Position numbers and translations under genes: made by a program
The notes under the pieces: model-generated
Seen by the model: only the letters and a program-made list of their open reading frames with translations
Database searches by the model: none
Told to the model about the DNA's origin: nothing
NCBI GenBank assembly: GCA_017964325.1
Contig: JAGCSE010000257.1
Span: 1-61,472, forward strand
Direction: 5' to 3'
Origin: Victivallales bacterium
GTDB taxonomy: Bacteria; Verrucomicrobiota; Lentisphaeria; Oligosphaerales; Oligosphaeraceae
Length of the DNA stretch: 61,472 bases
Part shown: positions 1-8,043 of the stretch, in pieces
Layout of the letters: each line of letters starts with the position of its first letter
Position numbering within the stretch: position 1 is the first letter of the stretch

Positions 1-1916
1 CCCGTGTGGTAGAAGCCGTCATGCCAAGCGGCATTGGTGTCTTCAGGTGATTTCATATAGCTGAGGAAAAGGCCGCATGGCGGATTCGTACGCTCTGCCT
101 TGATGCAGATTTCACCGGTTTCGCCAGAAGCGACAGGCTTGCCGTCAGCATCCAGCAGATGAACGTCATACTGCGGATTGGCCTTTCCCATGGAGCCTGG
201 ACGCGGCTTCATGTAGGAGAATGTTCCGATGGTGAGCGTAGTTTCCGTCTGGCCGAAGCCTTCGAACGGCAGCAGACCGGAGACGCGTCTGAACGCCTCG
301 CTGACTTCGGGAGGCATCGCCTCGCCGGCCGTCGTCACATGCTCCAACGTAGAGAAATCATACTTGGAAAGATCTTCTTTGACCATAAAGCGGAAAATGG
401 TCGGCGGTGCGCAAAGCGTGGTGATGCCGTATTTCTTGAACATCGGCAGGATTTCGGCCGCATGGAAGCGTTCGAAATCATACGTGAACACGCCCGCTTC
501 GCAGAGCCATTGACCGTAGATCTTGCCCCACAACGCTTTACCCCAGCCAGTGTCGGCGATGGTGAAATGCAGGCCGTCCGGATTGACCTTGTGCCAATGG
601 CGCGCCGTCATAATGTGGCCGAGCGGATAGGCGTAGTCGTGTTCGACCATCTTCGGAAAGCCGCTGGTGCCCGAACTGAAGAAGATCAGCATCGTGTCGT
701 TGGTCTTCTGGTCGGTGGGACGCGGGAAATTCGGTTCGAAGCTTGGATAGAGGGCGTCATAGTCAAGCCATCCGTCCTTTTTACCGTTCACGGATATCTT
801 CAGCTTGACACTGCTGTTTTCAGCTCCTGCATCGATTTCATTTGTGATATTCCCGTCGGCGGAGGCGACGACATATTTGACGTCGGCGCGTTGGAAACGA
901 TATTCGAAATCATGGGCGGTCATCTGGCAGGATGCGGGAATCGCGACAGCGCCGATGGCGTGTAACGCATTGAGTACGAACCAGAACTGATAATGGCGTT
1001 TCAGGACGAGCATGACGCGGTCACCCTTGCGGATGCCCAGTGAATAGAAGAGGTTCGCCGTGCGCATCGCGTTGTCGTAGATATCCTTGAAAGTGAAATC
1101 ATGTAGTTCCTGTTCGGCGGAGAGCCAGCGCATCGCGATTTTGTCGGGGCATTTTTCCGCCAGCCGTTGCACCACGTCGTATGCGAAATTGAAATGTTCA
1201 GGAACATTGAATTTGACGTTCTTCAGGGTGCCGTCGTCGTTCCATTCTTCTTCCATATATTCATGGTAGAGGAGCTTGCGGTCGTCTGTCTTCTGCTGTT
1301 TGGCGGGTCGTGGCTGCGGCGCGTATGCGAAACGGTCGGGAAGCTGCGCATCGTCGTTTTTACTGTGCATGACGATGGAGAGAAACTTGCAGGATTGTCC
1401 GCCGATGGCCTGCATCGCATGGGGGACTCGTCCATCGAAGTATATGCTATCGCCTTGGTTAAGGATCTCCTCTTTGTCGCGGAGATAGACTTGAAGCGTG
1501 CCGGAGAGGATGAGATCGAACTCCTGCCCGTTATGTTCGGAATAATGGAGGAGTTCGTCCTCCTTGCTGCACGGCGCGGTCACGATGAACGGCTCGCCTG
1601 TGCGCTCCTTCATGCGGATGGCCTGATGCAGATATGAGAAGCCCGGCCGACGGACGAACGGGAAGCCCTGCCCGTCGCGGGTTACCGTGTAGAGCGCAAG
1701 ATTCGGGGCTTCGCCGCTGATGACCGATGACACGTCCAGCCCGAAATGCTCCGCCAGATTGTAGTAGAATGAGAATGGCGCCTGTTTGCTACCATCTTCA
1801 TAACTCTGGTATTCTTCGGGTGTTACGCCGAGAAGTTCCGCCATCTGCGGCACGGTGAAATTCTTCTGGGTCCTGAGTTCCTGAACCCTCATCGCAAGTT
1901 GCTTGATGTTTTCCAT
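1..1916 (-). CDS. HTH-cupin-AMP-dependent acyl-CoA synthetase fusion (C-terminus beyond the window)
   Basis: The frame is open from ATG at 1914-1916 to the window edge (638 codons), so the C-terminal part is missing. In order it shows an XRE-type helix-turn-helix (about residues 5-60, including VPQMAELLGVTPEEYQSYE), a cupin fold (about 100-185, with HNGQEFDLILSG and DSIYFDGRVPHAMQAI), and an adenylate-forming domain from about 225. The ATP-binding A3 motif LIFFSSGTSG lies near residue 405, and FEGFGQTETT and GEICIK follow. The enzyme half resembles acetyl- or medium-chain acyl-CoA synthetases, which activate a carboxylate with ATP and CoA. The HTH-cupin half resembles one-component regulators such as the PuuR type. 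Whether the protein binds DNA, acts as an enzyme, or does both is not shown. The substrate is unknown. The frame was checked at both ends and in the middle and has no break. Confidence 0.85.
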   Translation of the reverse strand, partial: MENIKQLAMRVQELRTQKNFTVPQMAELLGVTPEEYQSYEDGSKQAPFSFYYNLAEHFGLDVSSVISGEAPNLALYTVTRDGQGFPFVRRPGFSYLHQAIRMKERTGEPFIVTAPCSKEDELLHYSEHNGQEFDLILSGTLQVYLRDKEEILNQGDSIYFDGRVPHAMQAIGGQSCKFLSIVMHSKNDDAQLPDRFAYAPQPRPAKQQKTDDRKLLYHEYMEEEWNDDGTLKNVKFNVPEHFNFAYDVVQRLAEKCPDKIAMRWLSAEQELHDFTFKDIYDNAMRTANLFYSLGIRKGDRVMLVLKRHYQFWFVLNALHAIGAVAIPASCQMTAHDFEYRFQRADVKYVVASADGNITNEIDAGAENSSVKLKISVNGKKDGWLDYDALYPSFEPNFPRPTDQKTNDTMLIFFSSGTSGFPKMVEHDYAYPLGHIMTARHWHKVNPDGLHFTIADTGWGKALWGKIYGQWLCEAGVFTYDFERFHAAEILPMFKKYGITTLCAPPTIFRFMVKEDLSKYDFSTLEHVTTAGEAMPPEVSEAFRRVSGLLPFEGFGQTETTLTIGTFSYMKPRPGSMGKANPQYDVHLLDADGKPVASGETGEICIKAERTNPPCGLFLSYMKSPEDTNAAWHDGFYHT

Positions 1917-2265
1917 TGTTCCTTTTTCCTTTGTACAAATGTTTTCTCTCTATAATCTACGAAATCGATTTGCACAGAGGGCACGGATATCAATTCGGAC
2001 ACGGGCCATCCGAATCGCCCGTGTCCAACCATGCAGGTTACAAACGGGCGACCTAACTAATTATAATGATAATGGCGAAAATGGAAATGGCGAACCAGCC
2101 CAGCTCCATAATGGATTGGGAAGCAAAAACTGTATTTGTGTTTTTGTGTGCCATTTTCACGTTGTCCTGATGGTAAGTGATAATAAAAATAATGTGCTAT
2201 TCGTAATTTGCAAATCTGAACAACGTTTTTTCTGCAACTTCTGCGTAAGTGCGATGGATAAAAAA
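1917..2265. other. 349-bp intergenic stretch with nested hairpins
   Basis: This lies between the start of the HTH-cupin-synthetase gene and the terminator of the pseudopilin gene. No plausible gene is visible. An open frame on the + strand here has neither family resemblance nor a ribosome site. The only clear structure is the pair of overlapping inverted repeats at 1993-2026, listed separately. Confidence 0.5.
1993..2026 (-). promoter_or_regulatory. Two mutually exclusive hairpins upstream of the HTH-cupin-synthetase gene
   Basis: GGACACGGGC (1997-2006) pairs perfectly with GCCCGTGTCC (2017-2026) across a 10-base loop. ATTCGGA (1993-1999) pairs with TCCGAAT (2009-2015). The two stems share bases 1997-1999, so only one can form at a time. 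The site lies about 77 bp before the ATG at 1916. It could be an operator for the HTH protein or a leader RNA switch. No T-run follows either stem, so a simple terminator is unlikely. Confidence 0.4.
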
Positions 2266-2295
2266 ATCCTCGCCGACAGATTCATCGGCGAGGAT
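2260..2295 (-). terminator. Intrinsic terminator of the pseudopilin gene
   Basis: An 11-bp perfect stem (2266-2276 with 2285-2295) closes an 8-base loop. Read on the minus strand it is followed by a run of T (2260-2266 is A on the + strand). It starts 34 bp after the pseudopilin stop. Confidence 0.85.
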
Positions 2296-2329
2296 GATGG
2301 GTTCACGATACTTAAAGAAGCACGTTCAA

Positions 2330-3073
2330 TTACTTGACGAGACGGAAGATGCCATTGCCGTCATAAACGGAAGCCTGCTCCAATGTCTTGCCTTCGTTCT
2401 TGTACATGTCTATTAACCCCTGTCCAAGGGCGCCGAAAGCGGCGAATGAGCCGACATGCCCATCAAAATAGCCGAAATTGCCGTTGGATGTGTGAGCGAT
2501 ACCGTAGCAGCAGTCGCCGTCTGGGTTGCCGCCCTGTGACGCACGGGAATGATTGACGTACGGGAACTGCGAGGAGCCGCGGCTGTTGATATTGGTGGGG
2601 CTGTACGAGTCGCCGCAGGTGATCAACGTCGAGGCGGATTTGACCGTGGTACCGATAAGATATGTGCAATAATACTGGGAATTGCCGTCATTGACGTGGG
2701 TTACAAGATGGGACGGTGCGGTGAAATTGTAGGTGATGCCACCGTATGTGGTGTAGGTGTTGTTCCAGACAGTCGCTGGCGGACGACCAGGGCAGACACC
2801 TTCCGCAGGCGTGGTGGACGTCATGTAGTTGTTGGACTTCATGATATCCATCCATTGAGAAGACTGGAATTTGACGAGTCCGACCGTGTCGCCGTAGTCC
2901 TGCTGGTACATGCCCATGCTGAGGACGATTTGCTTCAAGTTGTTGACGCAGCTGATGGAGCGGGCCTTCTGACGGGCTTTCGCCAAGGCGGGCAGCAACA
3001 TGGCGGCTAAAATGGCAATGATAGCAATGACGACCAAGAGTTCGATGAGTGTGAAATGACGTGACTTTTTCAT
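2330..3073 (-). CDS. Type II secretion/type IV pilin-like pseudopilin with H-x9-DG C-terminus
   Basis: This 247-residue protein starts [20 protein letters not shown]. That is a prepilin peptidase site with Glu at +5 of the mature form, then the long hydrophobic helix. The residue before the cleavage point is His rather than the usual Gly. The NLKQI segment and the ending [14 protein letters not shown] (H-x9-DG) place it in the large-copy DUF1559-like prepilin group common in Lentisphaerota and Planctomycetota. Members are membrane-anchored and probably exported, and their function is mostly unknown. I chose the ATG at 3073 because AGGAGT lies just upstream; a longer in-frame start at 3109 lacks this. 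It is flanked by its own promoter and terminator, so it is monocistronic. Confidence 0.88.
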   Translation of the reverse strand: MKKSRHFTLIELLVVIAIIAILAAMLLPALAKARQKARSISCVNNLKQIVLSMGMYQQDYGDTVGLVKFQSSQWMDIMKSNNYMTSTTPAEGVCPGRPPATVWNNTYTTYGGITYNFTAPSHLVTHVNDGNSQYYCTYLIGTTVKSASTLITCGDSYSPTNINSRGSSQFPYVNHSRASQGGNPDGDCCYGIAHTSNGNFGYFDGHVGSFAAFGALGQGLIDMYKNEGKTLEQASVYDGNGIFRLVK

Positions 3074-3137
3074 GTTGACTCCTGTTGTTGATAGATTTAT
3101 AAATATCAATATGAAAATTAAGATTTTATTAATAATG

Positions 3138-3166
3138 AATATATTCTCTTTCTACAAAATTGTCAA
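3138..3166 (-). promoter_or_regulatory. Sigma70-type promoter for the pseudopilin gene
   Basis: On the minus strand TTGACA (3161-3166) is followed after exactly 17 bp by TATATT (3138-3143). The predicted transcript start is near 3130, giving a leader of about 60 nt before the ATG at 3073. The whole stretch 3100-3260 is strongly AT-rich. Confidence 0.7.
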
Positions 3167-3354
3167 ACAAAATTTTCAGTTTGTTTGAATTTATTTTATA
3201 AGATATTTAATACAAATATGTTATAAATAAAAAAAATCTTAAGTCATAAAATTATCAACGAAGGAGACATGAAATAAGGCGATGGGAGGAGCGAATGGCA
3301 CAAAAAATATACCGTGCAAAAAGACAGAGTGGCCGCGCCCCTCCCGCAAGATTT

Positions 3355-3870
3355 TTAAAAATGATTCTTCCAGGCGAACGTGGAGGCGGGGCGGTGTTCG
3401 TTATGGAGATGGGCGGGCTTGGCGTCAGCCGCAGGATAGCCGAGCGGGACCAATGCGACGGGAACGTAGTTGGCAGGAAGGTTCAGCTCCTTTTGAAGCG
3501 CCTTGTGGTCGAAACTACCGACCCAACACGTGCCAAGGCCCTGTTCGGCGGCTTCCAATTGGATGTGATCCACGACGATGGCGCAGTCGATCGGACCGAT
3601 GGGCTCGCCTTCGTGGTTGTACCAGCAGGCTTTGGAGTCATAGCAGACCACAAGCGTCACAGGGGCGCCGAACTGGTAGGATGTACAGCGGCGGATTTTA
3701 TCGAGAATGGCGGGATCATCGACGATCAGAATACGCTGCGGCTGGTTGTTGCAGCCTGTGGGGGCGAGCGACGCGGCCACCATGATGGCGTCGATTTTCT
3801 CCGGTTCGACAGGCTTGTCGCTGTATTTGCGCAGGGAGTAGCGCGCTTTGGCTAGTTGCAAAAAGTCCAT
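3355..3870 (-). CDS. Nitroreductase family flavoprotein
   Basis: This 171-residue protein belongs to the FMN-dependent nitroreductase superfamily. N-terminal RYSLRKYSDKPVEPEKID is the typical RxSxRxF/Y FMN-binding start. LAPTGCNNQPQRILIV and HIQLEAAEQGLGTCWVGSFD are the conserved core motifs. Such proteins are cytoplasmic NAD(P)H oxidoreductases of varied substrate, and none can be named here. The length matches the short family branch. GAGGAT lies just upstream of the ATG. It follows the phosphatase-fold gene by 25 bp on the same strand, so the two are probably co-transcribed. A run of A/T follows the stop at 3355, then a GC-rich motif related to the dispersed hairpin family described elsewhere. 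Confidence 0.88.
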   Translation of the reverse strand: MDFLQLAKARYSLRKYSDKPVEPEKIDAIMVAASLAPTGCNNQPQRILIVDDPAILDKIRRCTSYQFGAPVTLVVCYDSKACWYNHEGEPIGPIDCAIVVDHIQLEAAEQGLGTCWVGSFDHKALQKELNLPANYVPVALVPLGYPAADAKPAHLHNEHRPASTFAWKNHF

Positions 3871-3895
3871 GTGTGTATCCTCTAGTTAAGATGTT

Positions 3896-5212
3896 TTATG
3901 GCAATGGGTTGAGAATGAAATCATCAATCGGTCTGCCGTCCGCCCAGGGCATTTCACCGCCGAGCAGCTTGGCGTAGGTGGGAGCCTGGTCAACGGTGTC
4001 GCCGCGTTCGATGACGACGCCTTGTTTGATGTCGGGGCCGACGGCGAGGAAGACAGGCTGCGGGCCTTTTGTCGGATAATAGCCGTGCGTGGCATATCCG
4101 AAGCGGTAGTCCGAAAAATCGAGAACCTTGATGAGCGGGCGCTTCCAATTTTCGGAGAATGACGTATAGCCGTCGGTCTCAATAACGAATGCGAAATCAC
4201 CCGCTAGGTGGTCGCGTTCTGCGACTTCCGCCGCCGTATAAACGTCACCGATGCCATAAACACCTTCGCTTTTCAGGTAATTGAGCAAGTCGTATGTTTT
4301 TTTCCAAGTGTCTTTGTCGTCGGGACTTCTGAGTTTTATCTGGGCGGACATACCCGTGGAATGGCAGTAGGCTCTCCAGTCCTTCAGCGAACCGTCGTCG
4401 TTGACGTCTATGAGGCCGTGGTCGGCAAGAAGCACATTGATGTTGACGGAACGGACGATATCCATCTGGCCGTGGTCAGAGGTCAAGAAGAAATTGGTTT
4501 CATGGAACGTTCCCGCATCGATGGTCGCCTGAACGACATCGAAGAACCATTGGGCGTTAAGATTGACGCCTTGCGTAACCAAATCACTGAAAATTCCCGA
4601 CTTGTGGCGATAGTGATCGACGCATCCCGTGTGCATCGTGAAGAAATCGGGCTTGTATTTGCGAATCATGTCGCATGCGCAATCGACAAGGAGCTGGTCG
4701 GTTTCAGGCTGGACACGAATTGTGACGTTGCGAATATGCTTTTCGACAATCTCGTCCCATAGTGCATTTGACACGCCAGCGCGTTTGTAACACGCTTCCT
4801 TTGTGTCATTTGGGCCTTGCGGCCAGTATTCGGGAAGATTGTAGTCGATGTAGCGGTGGTTGGCGGTGACGGGCCAGAAGGAGTTGCCTGTGACTTTTCC
4901 TAACTGTTTGGCGACGGTATGGACGTCTGGCACTTTGATGCAGTCCGCCCACCAGTTCCACGGAACGGCTTTCAACATCCCTGGATGGAACTCCAGATTG
5001 TGGATGACGCCGTGCTTGGCGGGATAGCAACCTGTCAGCATGGAGACGTGCGCGGGATACGTGATGGACGGATAGATGGTGCGCATCCGCTTGACCATGG
5101 AGCCATGACCGAAGAACTCGCTGAAGCGCGGATTGTTTTTCAGGAGGTATTCGACGTCTTCCCAAACCATGGCGTCGCAGGAGAAAACAATGATTTTGTG
5201 AGAGTTTGACAT
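3896..5212 (-). CDS. Alkaline-phosphatase-fold phosphodiesterase/nucleotide pyrophosphatase
   Basis: This 438-residue protein belongs to the type I phosphodiesterase/nucleotide pyrophosphatase group of the alkaline phosphatase superfamily. Visible features are the first metal-binding Asp (D13 in FSCDAM), the nucleophile Thr (T51 in YPSITYPAH) followed by SMLTGCYPAKHG, and the later metal motif TSDHGQMD. These enzymes cleave phosphodiester or phosphate-ester bonds with two zinc ions. No signal peptide is seen, so a cytoplasmic location is inferred. The start at 5212 (MSNSHKIIVF) gives the normal family N-terminus; the extension to 5287 reads through the repeated GC-rich element and is not credible. 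The ribosome site is weak. The nitroreductase gene follows by 25 bp. Confidence 0.87.
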   Translation of the reverse strand: MSNSHKIIVFSCDAMVWEDVEYLLKNNPRFSEFFGHGSMVKRMRTIYPSITYPAHVSMLTGCYPAKHGVIHNLEFHPGMLKAVPWNWWADCIKVPDVHTVAKQLGKVTGNSFWPVTANHRYIDYNLPEYWPQGPNDTKEACYKRAGVSNALWDEIVEKHIRNVTIRVQPETDQLLVDCACDMIRKYKPDFFTMHTGCVDHYRHKSGIFSDLVTQGVNLNAQWFFDVVQATIDAGTFHETNFFLTSDHGQMDIVRSVNINVLLADHGLIDVNDDGSLKDWRAYCHSTGMSAQIKLRSPDDKDTWKKTYDLLNYLKSEGVYGIGDVYTAAEVAERDHLAGDFAFVIETDGYTSFSENWKRPLIKVLDFSDYRFGYATHGYYPTKGPQPVFLAVGPDIKQGVVIERGDTVDQAPTYAKLLGGEMPWADGRPIDDFILNPLP

Positions 5213-5231
5213 AATATTCTTATCGCTAATG

Positions 5232-5285
5232 ATTTGGGAGGGCCACGCTCCTGCGTGACCGGACGCGCGGGAGCGCGTCCTTCCC
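5232..5285. repeat. GC-rich hairpin element (dispersed family member)
   Basis: It carries GGGAGGGCCACGCTCCTGCG, with a stem CACGC/GCGTG, then a second GC palindrome (GGACGCGC...GCGCGTCC). It resembles elements at 37762-37790 and 45478-45503, which are in the opposite orientation. It lies in the divergent gap upstream of both the phosphodiesterase and the kinase genes. Confidence 0.55.
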
Positions 5286-5406
5286 ATTTTTTTCCCGGAA
5301 AAATAATAATTTAGGATAAAATGAGTTGTTTGGCAAGTTTATTTTATGCAAATCGGCATTACTTTATTTTATGGAGGCGTGAGGAGGCGAAAGATAGCGG
5401 TTTTTT

Positions 5407-6510
5407 ATGGAAATATCGAAAGGAACTGTCATTCTGGCCATCGACAGTGGCGGAACGAAATGCGAGATGCTTGCGGTTGACGCCGCAACGGGCGACATCA
5501 TCCGCGAAGTCCGCCATCAGGCGGATTCTTTGCCGCCGGAATGTCGTCCAAAAGAGAATTTCGGCGGTGCGGGCCGTACGGCGGAAATGCTGGGCTACTG
5601 CTTGGATGAAATACTGGATGGACTTGATTTCCAAAAACTTATGCCGACAGGTAACGTCTCGAAGGAGATGGTGGAAAAAGCATTAATGAAGCATGGGTTG
5701 ACAGCGGATGGCTACCTGCCAGTCGGTGAAATCGACGGCGTGTTCTATTCGGAGCCCATGACATGGGGGATCGCCATTTCGGCGGGCACGGGCACGGTCG
5801 GAATGGTCTGGCCGCCGCAAGACAAGCAAACCGCAGGGCCTCTGCTGAACGGCCGCGTTGCCGACGTTGTGCAGTTCGCGAATAGCGGTCGGCTGCTAAT
5901 CGACGCCGTTGGCCCGCTTCTTGGCGACTGGGGCAGCGCGTACAGCATCGGCCTCGATTTTCTGCGCCGAACCTACCGTGAACAGGAGTCGCAAAAAGAG
6001 CCATTGGCGGAAATGCAAGCGATTTGCGCACATTTCGATGCGTATCCAGGGCTTGCGCGGAAGGCGGATGAAAAGAAGCTGATGGACAATTATCGCGGAA
6101 TGTCGCATTTTGTCTATACCTATACGGACCGTTCTGTGATCGCCTCGTTGAGCCGTGTCTGCGGCGATTGCGCGAAGAACGGTAGCAAGTTGGCGGAAAA
6201 CGTGTTACAGTCGGCAGGAAATGATTTGGCGGAAAGTGTGATCCGCGCCGCAAGGCGCAGTGAAATCGCCAAAATGGATTTTCCCGTATTGGCGTCCGGC
6301 AGTGTGCTGATGAATGACGACATCGTGTTTACGGCGATGAAGGAACGTCTCGAACGGGAAATGCCGCAGGCTAAATTGATCCGTGCGCCGCGTCCGCAGG
6401 TCTGCGGGCAGGTTGTGGCGAGATTCATGAAATTATATCCGAAGAACTACCGCGCCATCATGCTCAATTTCTTTGCAAATTATCATAACATTCACAACAA
6501 AAAGAGCTAA
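5407..6510 (+). CDS. BadF/BadG-type ATPase, N-acetylglucosamine-kinase-like
   Basis: This 367-residue ASKHA-fold protein begins VILAIDSGGTKCEMLAVD, which is the phosphate-1 motif of the BadF/BadG/BcrA/BcrD ATPase and N-acetylglucosamine kinase family. GIAISAGTGTVGMVW is the phosphate-2 region, GDWGSAYSIGLDFLRR is typical of the NagK-like branch, and VLASGSVLMND is the adenosine motif. Its likely role is ATP-dependent phosphorylation of an amino sugar in the cytoplasm. This fits the two SIS proteins directly downstream (gap 15 bp). A purine-rich GGAGG lies rather far from the ATG (about 18 bp), so the start is the least certain part. It is the first gene of a likely four-gene operon reaching 9900. 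Confidence 0.82.
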   Translation: MEISKGTVILAIDSGGTKCEMLAVDAATGDIIREVRHQADSLPPECRPKENFGGAGRTAEMLGYCLDEILDGLDFQKLMPTGNVSKEMVEKALMKHGLTADGYLPVGEIDGVFYSEPMTWGIAISAGTGTVGMVWPPQDKQTAGPLLNGRVADVVQFANSGRLLIDAVGPLLGDWGSAYSIGLDFLRRTYREQESQKEPLAEMQAICAHFDAYPGLARKADEKKLMDNYRGMSHFVYTYTDRSVIASLSRVCGDCAKNGSKLAENVLQSAGNDLAESVIRAARRSEIAKMDFPVLASGSVLMNDDIVFTAMKERLEREMPQAKLIRAPRPQVCGQVVARFMKLYPKNYRAIMLNFFANYHNIHNKKS

Positions 6511-6525
6511 CAAAAGGAGAAAACG

Positions 6526-7269
6526 ATGTTTTTTGACGATTATCAAAAGGTTTTGAGCGACCATCTGGTGAAACTTCAAGGCAACCGCGCAGTGATCGAC
6601 GATGCGGCGAAGGCGATTGCCGAAGCGATAAAGACCGGCCATTACGTGTTCTGCTCCGCCATCGGCCACGGCATCCAGGGCGATTTCATCAACCGCGCAG
6701 GCGGTCTGGGCAATGTCCGCCCCTTCAGCTGGAGCTTCAGCGTCAATAATCCGATGCCGACGGCCGGGCAGAACCGCCCGAATCCGGCTGGCTTCAAAGC
6801 AGAGAAGGAATTCGCACGTATGGCCGTGCGCGCCAGTAACATGCGCGAAGGCGACATCTTCATCACAGGCTCCGTCTCCGGCCGTAACATCGCCCCGATT
6901 GAGACTGCTTTGGCCGCCCATGACATCGGCGCGAAAGTCATTGTCATGACGTCGGTTGACTATGCGAAGCAAACGAAATCGCTCCATGATTCAGGCAAAA
7001 GCCTCTATGAATGCGCGGACTGGGTCATCGATTTGATGACACCGTACGGCGACAGCGCGTTGATGATTCCGGGCTATGACGGCGAACTCGTTCCGCTGTC
7101 AGGCTATTCACAGGTCATCAGCGGCTGGATGCTGTTTGGCCGCGTAATGGAAATCATGGGCACGCTGCCCGAAGAGGACCGTCCGGCGGTGTTCATGAGC
7201 TTCAACCGTGCAGGCGGCGAAGAAGCCTATAAGAAGACATGGGACAAACTCAACAGCAGGGGCTACTAA
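6526..7269 (+). CDS. SIS-domain sugar-phosphate-binding protein (UPF0309-like), copy 1
   Basis: This 247-residue protein has one SIS (sugar isomerase) domain. VFCSAIGHGIQGDFINRAGGL and DIFITGSVSGRNIAPIE are the Ser/Thr-rich sugar-phosphate-binding loops, and GAKVIVMTSVDYAK is the following strand. The layout matches the UPF0309 group, whose members bind phosphosugars; precise reactions are mostly unknown. AAAGGAG precedes the ATG. It sits between a BadF-type sugar kinase and a second SIS gene that starts one base after its stop. The neighbourhood suggests handling of a phosphorylated amino sugar, with the two SIS proteins perhaps forming a mixed dimer (inference). Confidence 0.83.
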   Translation: MFFDDYQKVLSDHLVKLQGNRAVIDDAAKAIAEAIKTGHYVFCSAIGHGIQGDFINRAGGLGNVRPFSWSFSVNNPMPTAGQNRPNPAGFKAEKEFARMAVRASNMREGDIFITGSVSGRNIAPIETALAAHDIGAKVIVMTSVDYAKQTKSLHDSGKSLYECADWVIDLMTPYGDSALMIPGYDGELVPLSGYSQVISGWMLFGRVMEIMGTLPEEDRPAVFMSFNRAGGEEAYKKTWDKLNSRGY

Positions 7270-7270
7270 T

Positions 7271-8011
7271 ATGAAAGGAGCAGAAAGTTATCTGAACGGC
7301 GCGATGGCGGCGCTTGAAAAAGTCCGCGCGAATCTTCCGCAGATCAAAGCGGCGGCGAAACTTCTGGCTGACACGATCCAGGCGGGCAACGCCATCTTCT
7401 CCTTCGGCGCGACGCATTCGTTCATCATGACCGAAGAGTTGGTCTATCGCTCTGGTGGACTGATGCTTGTGAATCCCATCATCTCCCATGGCATGAATTT
7501 GACCGTCCGTCCATTGACAATGACCAGCCAGCTGGAACGGCTGCCCGAACTGGGCCGCATCTATCTGGAACATTCGCCGTTGAAGGCGGGAGACGCCATC
7601 ATTCTGACATCCACGTCCGGCCGCAATACGGTCATGATCGACATGGCGTTGGCGGCCCGCGAACGCGGCGCGAAAATCATCGTCTTGACGTCGCTGGAAT
7701 ATTCCGCGAAAGTGAAGAGCCGCCATGCGAGCGGCAAGAAGCTCGGCGATCTGGCGGATGTGCTGCTTGACAACGGCGCGCCGTACGGCGACGCCGTAGG
7801 CGAAATCGAAGGCTTCCCGCAGAAAGTGGGTCCAGTCTCGACCGTCGGCGGTTGCGCATGTCTGGATGCGATGATTGCAGAAACCGTTCAATTGCTGGTA
7901 GATGCAGGACAGGAACCACCTGTGTTCATGAGTGCCAACATGGAAGGCGGCGATGAGTTCAACGCGCGCATGCTGAAGAAGAACGCAGACCGCATCCATT
8001 ACATGGATTGA
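7271..8011 (+). CDS. SIS-domain sugar-phosphate-binding protein (UPF0309-like), copy 2
   Basis: This 246-residue paralogue of the preceding gene has the same motif order: IFSFGATHSFIMTEELVYRS and AIILTSTSGRNTVMIDMALA, then IIVLTSLEYSAK. The ATG at 7271 follows the previous stop by a single base and has AGGGG upstream within that gene. A longer start at 7208 overlaps the upstream gene heavily and lacks support. The two copies have the same length but clearly different sequence, so this is an old duplication. Function is as for copy 1. The next gene begins 32 bp downstream with a good AGGAG. Confidence 0.83.
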   Translation: MKGAESYLNGAMAALEKVRANLPQIKAAAKLLADTIQAGNAIFSFGATHSFIMTEELVYRSGGLMLVNPIISHGMNLTVRPLTMTSQLERLPELGRIYLEHSPLKAGDAIILTSTSGRNTVMIDMALAARERGAKIIVLTSLEYSAKVKSRHASGKKLGDLADVLLDNGAPYGDAVGEIEGFPQKVGPVSTVGGCACLDAMIAETVQLLVDAGQEPPVFMSANMEGGDEFNARMLKKNADRIHYMD

Positions 8012-8043
8012 TTTTATATACAATAAAATAGGAGCATCGTGAA

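Noticed and set aside
159..965. A 268-codon + strand frame over the acyl-CoA synthetase region
   Set aside because: Antisense shadow; the minus-strand frame contains the A3 motif and is continuous from 1916 to the edge.
3295..3855. A + strand frame with a GGAGGA before its ATG, antisense to the nitroreductase gene
   Set aside because: The nitroreductase on the other strand has clear family motifs. The + product has none and covers almost the same bases.
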